From: Anaerolinea sp.
GTDB lineage: Bacteria; Chloroflexota; Anaerolineae; Anaerolineales; Anaerolineaceae
Assembly: GCA_029975055.1 (NCBI GenBank)
Contig: JARKPU010000022.1
Coordinates: 124,001 to 188,000 of the forward strand
Length of the DNA stretch: 64,000 bases
Direction of reading: 5' to 3'
The translations under genes were made by a program, and so were the position numbers. Shown here piece by piece: positions 29,201 through 35,876 of the stretch. The notes beneath the pieces are model-generated. The model saw only the letters and a program-made list of their open reading frames with translations. It ran no database searches and was not told where the DNA came from. Every line of letters begins with the position of its first letter. Position 1 is the stretch's first letter.

Positions 29201-30402
29201 AGTACATAGCCCGACCAGCCCTGGTCGTCTCGAATTCGGAAAGAAGGGTACGTGCGGCCGCCATCGAAGAGGTAAATGCCCTCGATCTCGTGGTTCTTTT
29301 CGTCCCACAGCGTGATGGTGAAGACATCGAACTGGAGCAAACGGGCAGTGGCGGAATGAATGGCTTCGCACACGGCCTGCATATCCAGGCGCGCGGCGGC
29401 GATTTCCTGGCTGGCGTCATGAATGGCGGCCAGCTGCGCCAGGCGCCGGCGCGCGCTCTCTTCGCTGCGCATATGGTCGATGGCGACGCCCAGTTGAATG
29501 CCAAGCGTCATCATCAGGCGCTGGTCTTCCGCCGAAAAGGCGTGCGGGTGGTCTCTTTCGACATTGATCACGCCAAGGATTTCATCGCGCAGGCGAATCG
29601 GCACGCACAGTTGCGAACAGGTCTCGCTTCCACGGTGGAGAGAGGGCTCGCGGCGCTCCACTTCGGGCATGTTCACCGGCCGGCCTGTGAGCGCCACCGC
29701 GCCGATGGTTCCCTCGCCCAGGGCAAACGGGGTGGTTTTTTCTTTTCCGGTAATCCCCCGGCAAGAAGGATGGAAGCTCAATGTTTGCGTGGAGGGGTCG
29801 AGGGTTAAAATCCCGAATCTGCCGGGGTTCAAGGTCTCGGCGATCAGGCTGCTGACGCGCTCGATCAGCTCCGATTCGCTGCGCGCCTCGAACGCCGCCG
29901 CCGCCACCCCGTGCAAAACGGCCAGCTCATTGCGTGACTGCCTGAGTTCTCCGGTGCCGCTCTTCCGGCGGGCACCCCGGATAACGGCTCGCTGCGCCGC
30001 CTCATGAAGGCGGCCCGGAAGCTCGCTCCAGGCCAGCGCATCGCTTAATCCGGCCTCCCTGGCCGATTGAAGCGCGCCTTCATCGGGCGCATCCACCAGC
30101 GCCAGCAGGGCAAGCTCTGGGGCCTGCCGGGCTGAGCGCTTCAGCGCCGCCAACAGTTCCGGCCCGCCGAGCGGCCAATCCACCAGGGCCAGGTCCCAGA
30201 TGGCAAGCCCAAAGGCTTCCTCCAGCTCAGCGGCCGTGTTCGCCAGGCGCAGTTCCACGGCGCTGCCGAGGCCCGCTTTGCTCAGAGAATCCAAAAGCAT
30301 GGTCGCATCTGCACGATCCGTCACAAAGACCAGCTTGAGAGAAGTCGCCTTCAACGGCATTGTATGGATTTTTTCGACCTGTTGAATCACCTGCCTGCGC
30401 AT
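26251..30402 (-). CDS. Multi-GAF/PAS sensor with C-terminal HD-GYP phosphodiesterase domain
   Basis: Several GAF and PAS blocks (IIDWNPAAERMFQYRRDEVIGKPV; TGYTFEEVRGKNPRILKSGYQ); MLHDIGKMGVPDRILLK...PYCHHEKWDGSGYPRGL HD-GYP motif. Start placed at 30402 or 30360, not at track start 30864. Confidence 0.88.
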   Translation of the reverse strand: MRRQVIQQVEKIHTMPLKATSLKLVFVTDRADATMLLDSLSKAGLGSAVELRLANTAAELEEAFGLAIWDLALVDWPLGGPELLAALKRSARQAPELALLALVDAPDEGALQSAREAGLSDALAWSELPGRLHEAAQRAVIRGARRKSGTGELRQSRNELAVLHGVAAAAFEARSESELIERVSSLIAETLNPGRFGILTLDPSTQTLSFHPSCRGITGKEKTTPFALGEGTIGAVALTGRPVNMPEVERREPSLHRGSETCSQLCVPIRLRDEILGVINVERDHPHAFSAEDQRLMMTLGIQLGVAIDHMRSEESARRRLAQLAAIHDASQEIAAARLDMQAVCEAIHSATARLLQFDVFTITLWDEKNHEIEGIYLFDGGRTYPSFRIRDDQGWSGYVLRTGVSMRIDDFLKERDRMPSSVHFGKPVNARSVLVVPLKLSGKVIGTFSVQSYKPCAFNSDDLAMLELMAGHAAIALQNARLYEEVSRQALTFANIFDAIILTDGRRIIDWNPAAERMFQYRRDEVIGKPVTIIRPPDSAEELEDELIEKLLRDGRWEGEYTFMRRDGSTGTADLVVLPIFDSQGKLTATLGVNRDITRRKLAEEALRISQERLAAIIDSAMDGIITMDERGKIFLFNEAAERMFGCGAEEMIGQAVGRLMPELLFEDLEQGAKAVTRGRDADRMVSGAIYTRASRVNGEEFPAEVTISKVAVGESVFLTTIIRDVSAQVRAQMEMSRLAGVVQQAAEAVVITDLAGDILYVNPYFERVTGYTFEEVRGKNPRILKSGYQDERFYRRMWQRLTSGKPWTGRLVNRRKDGSLFYENSTIFPVKDASGRIINYAAVKRNITDEVQREREMQAIVSVSTALRKAETRAEMLPIILDQLLELLRGNGAAIASYDPSRKALYLELGRGTAAVSTGRYFQLGEGISGLVFAAEGPYLTSDLQAEPQFKLALPLQGITSVVGAPLMVQGEKIGVLWVGRSYPFTPEEFRVLQAVADMSANAIHRASLHERTLRYAEQTVAITAAGRAMAETLDLGDIYRRLSASVNDLVGGVSTLAIVKVDAPGGWGRFIYAVSGGREWDVTGAEGLTLSDSGCDLFLRAIQSHEPQLVDSVRCIQPQLSPLSLELPEDGSAVIVPLVTRGKALGVMVLVSPTRGRFTAEETGLLMLIGSTTATAIENADLYQGLQESNRELLDAYDRTIEGWSRALDLRDRETEFHTQRVTELTLRLAEEIGLAGERLVHIRRGAMLHDIGKMGVPDRILLKQDALTEEEWKVMRMHPAYAYEMLAPIAYLRPALNIPYCHHEKWDGSGYPRGLAGEEIPLEARIFALADVFDALTNVRPYRPAWPRSQAIQYIREQAGRHFDPHLAEVFLRLIDPPA

Positions 30403-30567
30403 CCGCTCACCAAGATCAGGTACAATTAAGATCGCAGTAATGAAGCCGTCTGGGAGCTTTCTTCTCTCAGCCACTCTTAATAGGAAGCTCCAGCCTGCGA
30501 GAGCCGCAACCACCATTATACAGGCGGCAGGCAGCCCTGGAATTAACAGTTTTGTTTGGAGGCATTC

Positions 30568-30996
30568 ATGCGCCCCGATTGGGATTCCTATTTTATGAAA
30601 ATTGCCTTCGCGGTATCGGAACGCAGTACATGCGACCGGGCTTTTGTGGGCTGCGTGCTGGTGCGCGATAAACGCATCCTCACCACCGGCTTCAACGGGT
30701 CGCCGGCCGGGCAGCCGCACTGCGACGAGATCGGCCACCTGATGGTAGATGGGCACTGCGTGCGCACCATCCACGCCGAAACAAACGCCATCATCCAGGC
30801 CGCCCTGCACGGGGTTTCGAGCAAGGGTTCGACCTGCTACGTGACGCACTTCCCCTGCATTCACTGCGCAAAGGTGCTGGTCAATGCCGGGGTTGTGCGC
30901 CTGGTGTACAGCGTGGCTTACCGGCAGGACCCGATCTCGGTGGAATTCCTGGAAAGCGCCAATATCGAGATCTGTCAGAAGGTATTCACGCCGTAA
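30568..30996 (+). CDS. dCMP deaminase / ComE operon protein 2-like cytidine deaminase
   Basis: TIHAETNAIIQAA (HAE) and THFPCIHCAKVLVNAG (PCxxC). Confidence 0.88.
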   Translation: MRPDWDSYFMKIAFAVSERSTCDRAFVGCVLVRDKRILTTGFNGSPAGQPHCDEIGHLMVDGHCVRTIHAETNAIIQAALHGVSSKGSTCYVTHFPCIHCAKVLVNAGVVRLVYSVAYRQDPISVEFLESANIEICQKVFTP

Positions 30997-31000
30997 TGAG

Positions 31001-31047
31001 AAAGGAAACCCCTGAAGGTTTTCGCAAATCTTCAGGGGTTTCCTTTT
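31001..31047 (+). terminator. Rho-independent terminator
   Basis: AAAGGAAACCCCTGAAG gttttcgcaaat CTTCAGGGGTTTCCTTTT. Confidence 0.9.
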
Positions 31048-31062
31048 CGGGAAATTAAAGCA

Positions 31063-31533
31063 TCAATCTTTAAGCTGCATCGCCAGGTAATTCTGCAGGC
31101 CCAGCTGCTTCACCTGGTCGAGCTGCGCCTCCAGCCAGTCGATATGCTCTTCCTCGTCCTCGAGGATCTCCTCGAGCAAGTCGCGCGTGCCGTTGTCGCC
31201 CAGGTCGACGGCCTGCTTGATGGCGGCGTTGTAAGCTTTGACCGCGCCGTACTCGGCCTGGGCATCGCTCTGCAGCTGGTCGAGTACCTCGGCCCCCACG
31301 TGCAGATCGTTGAGTTTGGAGACGATCGGCCGGCCTTCCAGGAAGAGGATGCGCGCGATGAGCTTTTCGGCGTGCTTCATCTCGTCGATGGCGCGCTTTT
31401 CGATCACATCGTGCAGGCGTTCATACCCCCAGTTGGCGCACATCTCCGAGTGCAGGATGTACTGGTTCACGGCGGTCAGTTCGTCGGCGAGCTGAACGTT
31501 CAAGGTCGCGATGATCGAATCGTTGCCTTTCAT
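31063..31533 (-). CDS. bfr: Bacterioferritin
   Basis: NVQLADELTAVNQYILHSEMCANWGYERL ... EEILEDEEEHIDWLEAQL. Confidence 0.93.
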   Translation of the reverse strand: MKGNDSIIATLNVQLADELTAVNQYILHSEMCANWGYERLHDVIEKRAIDEMKHAEKLIARILFLEGRPIVSKLNDLHVGAEVLDQLQSDAQAEYGAVKAYNAAIKQAVDLGDNGTRDLLEEILEDEEEHIDWLEAQLDQVKQLGLQNYLAMQLKD

Positions 31534-31758
31534 TTGGAATCCCTCCCGTGAGATTTATTCAATAATAGCACTGTTTTCAGCGTGAAAATACGGTGTTTCT
31601 CCCGGCCTGGCCGTCTTCACGTCTGAAAATTCAGCCTGCCCCAGCCACGGGGGGATTGGCCTTTGGTTTCTCGACTTCCGAACAGCGGGCTTTTTCGGGA
31701 TCGTCTGCCCACCTGCCGAGAGGGTGTTCACGATTGGTCGAATATTCCGAGTGAATAC

Positions 31759-31793
31759 TTGTATCCATACAAATGGGTTATATAATTAGTACC
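31759..31793 (+). promoter_or_regulatory. tup operon promoter with dyad overlapping -35
   Basis: TTGTAT (31759) 16-bp spacer TATAAT (31781-31786); perfect dyad TTGTATccATACAA; second dyad ATGGG...CCCAT spans the start codon. Confidence 0.7.
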
Positions 31794-31794
31794 C

Positions 31795-32502
31795 ATGCAG
31801 CAAATCTGGCAAGGTATCCTCCAGGGGCTGCGCCTGCTCTTCACTGGCGACCCAGCCTTATGGAGAATCATCCTGCTCTCCGCTAAAGTCAGCGGGGCTG
31901 CCCTGTTGATCAGCGCCGTGATGGGCATTCCCCTGGGGGCGATCCTTGGTCTGGTGAAGTTTCCCGGCAAACGCTTGATCCAGGCCGCCATCTACACCGG
32001 CATGGGCCTCCCGCCGGTGGTGGTGGGGCTGGCCGTGTACCTGCTGCTCTCGCGCAACGGCATCCTCGGGCCGCTCAACTTACCCTGGGTGCCCGAGCTT
32101 TTCACCGTCCCTGCTATGGTCTTGGCCCAGGTGATCCTTGCCACGCCCCTGGTGGCTGGTTACACAATGACTGCAGTGGCTGAAGTTGACCCCGCCCTGC
32201 GCCTGCAGATGCAATCGCTGGGAGCCAGCCACGCTCAAAGCCTGCTGGCGGTATTGCGAGAGGCACATTTGGGGGTCATTGTGGCGCTGGTGGGCGGGTT
32301 AGGGGGCATCATCTCGGAAGTTGGGGCGGTGATGATGGTGGGCGGAAACGTGGAAGGCTCGACACGCGTGCTGACCACAGCGATCATGCTCGAAACCCGG
32401 CGCGGCAACTTCGACTTGGCCATCGGCCTGGGTTTCGTGCTGCTGCTGCTGGCCTTTCTGATCAACGTGGGCGCGGCTCATCTCCTTGGAAAGGAGCATT
32501 AA
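31795..32502 (+). CDS. tupB: Tungstate ABC transporter permease
   Basis: LSAKVSGAALLISAVMGIPLGAILGLVKFPGKRL; EVGAVMMVGGNVEGSTRVLTTAIMLETRRG typical of TupB. Confidence 0.88.
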   Translation: MQQIWQGILQGLRLLFTGDPALWRIILLSAKVSGAALLISAVMGIPLGAILGLVKFPGKRLIQAAIYTGMGLPPVVVGLAVYLLLSRNGILGPLNLPWVPELFTVPAMVLAQVILATPLVAGYTMTAVAEVDPALRLQMQSLGASHAQSLLAVLREAHLGVIVALVGGLGGIISEVGAVMMVGGNVEGSTRVLTTAIMLETRRGNFDLAIGLGFVLLLLAFLINVGAAHLLGKEH

Positions 32503-33224
32503 TGGCGCCCGTTTTCCGCCTGGAATCGGCAAAGAAGAGTTATGCAGGCCGGACGGTCGTCGATATTGACCGGTTAGAGATCGACCCCGGCGAATTTCTG
32601 GCAATCGTCGGCCCCAGCGGCGCGGGTAAATCCACCCTGTTGCGTTTGCTCAACTTCCTGGAATATCCGGACTCAGGGAAAATTTATTATGCCGGGCAGG
32701 CCTCCTCGCCCGCACTGCCCCTCGAGCTGCGCCGCCAGGTGACGACCGTTTTCCAGCGGCCGGTACTGCTGCGTGACAACGTGGAGAATAACGTGGCCTA
32801 CGGATTGCGCCTGCGCGGCCTGCGAGACTGCCACGCGGAAGTGCGCGCCGTTTTGGGGCGTTTGGGCCTGGGCAAGCTGCACCGCGCCCAGGCTCGCTCC
32901 CTTTCGAGCGGAGAAGCCCAACGTGTGGCCCTTGCACGCGCCATCGTTCTCCAACCGGCCGTGCTCCTGCTGGATGAGCCCAGCGCCAACCTGGACCCTT
33001 ATAACATCGGCTTGATCGAGGATATGCTCAGAGAAATCCACCAGGCCGGTCGCACGACCGTACTGCTGGTGACTCACAACATCTTCCAGGCAAAACGCCT
33101 GGCCCAGCGTACTGCCTTGATGCTGGAGGGACGGATAATCGAGATTTCCCCCACGTCTGAATTCTTTGAAAACCCGCGCGATCGGCGTACACGTGCTTTT
33201 GTCAACGGTGAAATGATCTATTAA
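32502..33224 (+). CDS. tupC: Tungstate ABC transporter ATP-binding protein
   Basis: GPSGAGKSTLLRLLNFLE; LSSGEAQRVALARAIVLQP; next to tupB and tupA. Confidence 0.88.
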   Translation: MAPVFRLESAKKSYAGRTVVDIDRLEIDPGEFLAIVGPSGAGKSTLLRLLNFLEYPDSGKIYYAGQASSPALPLELRRQVTTVFQRPVLLRDNVENNVAYGLRLRGLRDCHAEVRAVLGRLGLGKLHRAQARSLSSGEAQRVALARAIVLQPAVLLLDEPSANLDPYNIGLIEDMLREIHQAGRTTVLLVTHNIFQAKRLAQRTALMLEGRIIEISPTSEFFENPRDRRTRAFVNGEMIY

Positions 33225-33242
33225 TTCCTAAAGGCAACTTGA

Positions 33243-34115
33243 ATGCACACAAAATCGCTGTTACCTCTCTTGATGATCATCGTCTTGCTGTGCATTCTGC
33301 CGGCAGCCTGCACCGCGGTGGCAGCCCCCGTCGGTGAGGCCTCCGAACCCGCCCGCCTGATCCTGGCGACCACCACCAGCACGCAAGATTCGGGCCTGTT
33401 GGAGTACCTCCTGCCAGATTTTGAGAAGGCTTATAACGCCAAAATTGAGGTCATCGCTGTCGGCTCAGGGCAGGCCCTGCAAACCGGCAAAGACGGCAAC
33501 GCCGACGTTCTGCTGGTGCATTCACCTGCCGCCGAGAAAACCTTCATGGAGGAAGGTCACGGCGTGCGCCGTGAAGACGTGATGTATAACGACTTCGTCA
33601 TCGCAGGCCCCGAAAGCGACCCGGCAAAGATCAACGGCTTGACCAGTGCGGTGGAGGCCTTCAAAGCCATCGCCTCCGCCCAGGCGCTTTTCGTCTCACG
33701 CGGCGATGACTCGGGCACGCATGTGAAGGAAAAATCGATCTGGAAAGCCGCCGGCATCGAACCCTCGGGAGGCTGGTACTTCCAGGCGGGTGACAGCATG
33801 GGCGCCGTGCTGGCGATGTCAGACGAGAAATCAGCCTACACGCTCAGCGACCGGGCCACCTACCTGGCGCTGGCAAAGAAAGGGCTGGCCCTCAAGGTGA
33901 TGGTTGAGGGAGATCCGGTGCTGTTCAATCCCTACGGGGTGATCGCCGTGAACCCGGCCAAGAGTGCGAAGATCAATAACGGCCTGGCAAACCGGTTTAT
34001 CGATTGGATCATCTCGGTGCCGGTGCAGGAGAAAATCGCGCATTTCGGCAATGAAAAATTCGGCCAGTCGCTCTTCGTGCCCGACTCCGGGCCGTGGAAA
34101 GCAGCCAATCCTTAA
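33243..34115 (+). CDS. tupA: Tungstate ABC transporter substrate-binding protein
   Basis: ILATTTSTQDSGLLEYLLPDFEKAYNAKIEVIAVGSGQAL...DVLLVHSP is TupA-diagnostic. Confidence 0.92.
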   Translation: MHTKSLLPLLMIIVLLCILPAACTAVAAPVGEASEPARLILATTTSTQDSGLLEYLLPDFEKAYNAKIEVIAVGSGQALQTGKDGNADVLLVHSPAAEKTFMEEGHGVRREDVMYNDFVIAGPESDPAKINGLTSAVEAFKAIASAQALFVSRGDDSGTHVKEKSIWKAAGIEPSGGWYFQAGDSMGAVLAMSDEKSAYTLSDRATYLALAKKGLALKVMVEGDPVLFNPYGVIAVNPAKSAKINNGLANRFIDWIISVPVQEKIAHFGNEKFGQSLFVPDSGPWKAANP

Positions 34116-34126
34116 CCGAATGGCCG

Positions 34127-35230
34127 TTAGATGATCTGAAATTCACCGCTGTGATCAAGGTTGTAACCGCGCAAGCCGCCAAGCGCCCGGCGCGCGGCAG
34201 GTGAGCCCAGCCAGCCCACCAAAGCAGCAAACGACCCCTGGCCGGCTTCTTCGGCCGGGAAAACCAGGTCGTAGCTTTCTTGCACAAGGAATTGAAAATC
34301 CAGATTAAAGGCCGCGGCAGCCGATTCCAGAGCCAGGCCGGCATCGGCGCGGCCTTCGGCTACCGCGCGAGCCACCTCTGAATGGGTGGCCTTTTCATCG
34401 GCGTAGCCCTGCACCCTGGAACGGTCAATGCCGAGACGCTCAAGCTGCTGGTCGAACCACACGCGCGTCCCCGAACCGCCTTGACGGTTGGCAAAGCGCA
34501 CACCCGAGCGCGCCAGATCGCGCAGCGTGTGAATACCCAGTGGGTTGCCGGGAGCCAGCACCAGCCCAACGCTGCGTTCGGCCAACCTCACCAGCGCCAT
34601 GCGCCTGCCGGGAAACAGTTTACGAAGGTAGGGCAGGTTATAAGTGCCGCTTTCCGGGTCGAAAAGGTGGCTGCCCGAGAGATCGGCGCGGCCTTCAGCT
34701 AGAGCCATCAGCCCGCCCAGGCTGCCGGTAAAGCTCAATTCCAGCGTCCAGCCTGGGCAGACCTGCTCAAAATGAGTAGACAGCCAGGTCACGGCCAGGT
34801 CATGACTGCCAGCGAAACGCAGGGTGTTTTCAGCCGATGCGCCCTGTGGCTGCTCCTGAACAGCCCGCCAGCGGTCCATCGCCAGGTCCACCGCCTGCTG
34901 GATTTCGGTGCGTGAAAAGCCTGCCGTCAGAACTTCGAGAAGGAAAGCCTCTGCGCGGTGGACCAGCCTGGCACGGCGCAGCGAGGCCTGAGAGGGAACA
35001 TGGCTCGCCTCAATGCGGCCGGCCACATAAGTGCCCCGCCCCGCCCGGCTGGTGACCAACCCCTGCCGGGTCAGGTCCAGGTAGGCGCGCTGGATCGTCC
35101 CCGGAGTACACTGCCAGACGGCCGATTGCTCGCGGATGGTGGGCAGGCGGTCGCCGGGCTTTAAGCGCCCTTCAAGGATCTCCTGTCGGATGTGATCTGC
35201 AATGCGCTGGTAGAGTGTGGGCTGATCCAT
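34127..35230 (-). CDS. GntR-HTH fused to molybdate/tungstate-type PBP-like domain
   Basis: LYQRIADHIRQEILEGRLKPGDRLPTIREQSAVWQCTPGTIQRAYLDL (GntR HTH), then GSHLFDPESGTYNLPYLRKLFPG...FANRQGGSGTRVWFDQQL (PBP-like). Confidence 0.87.
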   Translation of the reverse strand: MDQPTLYQRIADHIRQEILEGRLKPGDRLPTIREQSAVWQCTPGTIQRAYLDLTRQGLVTSRAGRGTYVAGRIEASHVPSQASLRRARLVHRAEAFLLEVLTAGFSRTEIQQAVDLAMDRWRAVQEQPQGASAENTLRFAGSHDLAVTWLSTHFEQVCPGWTLELSFTGSLGGLMALAEGRADLSGSHLFDPESGTYNLPYLRKLFPGRRMALVRLAERSVGLVLAPGNPLGIHTLRDLARSGVRFANRQGGSGTRVWFDQQLERLGIDRSRVQGYADEKATHSEVARAVAEGRADAGLALESAAAAFNLDFQFLVQESYDLVFPAEEAGQGSFAALVGWLGSPAARRALGGLRGYNLDHSGEFQII

Positions 35231-35398
35231 CGGGAAACGTCCCCGCTATAAAAACCTCTAACCCATCTCGTCAAAAAAGGATGACCTGTTCCTGTTTAAT
35301 TCATGAAAGGGAGAGGAAGGAAATCTGCTGCCTGGGCTAATCTCGCACGGCGGCCGCGTTCTCCCTCACTTGAGACGCCACGAACAGAGAGTGAGATT

Positions 35399-35785
35399 GT
35401 TGCCTGGGCTAATCTATAAGCCGCGTTCTGTCCACCCCGTCGCCGGGGATGGGCGATCATCTCTCTAGGCCGTCGGTTACCCGCCGGCTCATGCAGCCTA
35501 CCCGAGACCGTTGGACGGGCCGCCCTATCCGCCCCCGAAGGGGAGGCTGGTCTCTGCTTGGCCTTGCTCCGGGCGGGGGTTGCCTGGCCGCCGCATTGCT
35601 GCGGACGCCGGTGGTCTCTTACACCGCCGTTTCACCCTTACCTCTTGCGAGGCGGTATGTTTCTGTGGCCCGGTCCGGCACCTTGCGGCGCCCCGGGTGT
35701 TACCCGGCGCCATGCCCTGTGGAGCGCGGACTTTCCTCGACCCTCACGCAGAGAGCCGCGATCGCCCGACCAGCCCAGGCAAATC
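35399..35785 (-). ncRNA. rnpB: RNase P RNA, bacterial type A
   Basis: Minus strand contains GAGGAAAGTCCGCGCTCCA and the 3' signature GGACAGAACGCGGCTTATAGATTAGCCCAGGCA; P1 arms pair (GCCTGGGCT/AGCCCAGGC). Confidence 0.95.
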
Positions 35786-35814
35786 CATGATAACACATCC
35801 TGCCTTTAAAGATC

Positions 35815-35873
35815 GTGTGTATCTTTTTCTTTAATTTGTAAGGTTTGCCCCACAAATCACAAGAAACACAGCG
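35815..35873. repeat. Divergent member of the palindromic element family
   Basis: TTTTTCTTTAATTTGTAAGGTTTGCCCCACAAATCACAAGAAA; shares GATCGTGTGTATCTTTTTCTnTAATTTGT with 19912-19940. Confidence 0.65.
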
Positions 35874-35876
35874 CTT

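Noticed and set aside
30403-30864. N-terminal 154 residues of the 1537-aa minus ORF
   Set aside because: Overlaps the clear dCMP deaminase on the opposite strand and lacks domain-like sequence; the sensor gene start is placed at 30402 or 30360.
35449-35834. Several ORFs on both strands (113, 107, 83, 62 aa)
   Set aside because: They lie inside the RNase P RNA gene; not coding.
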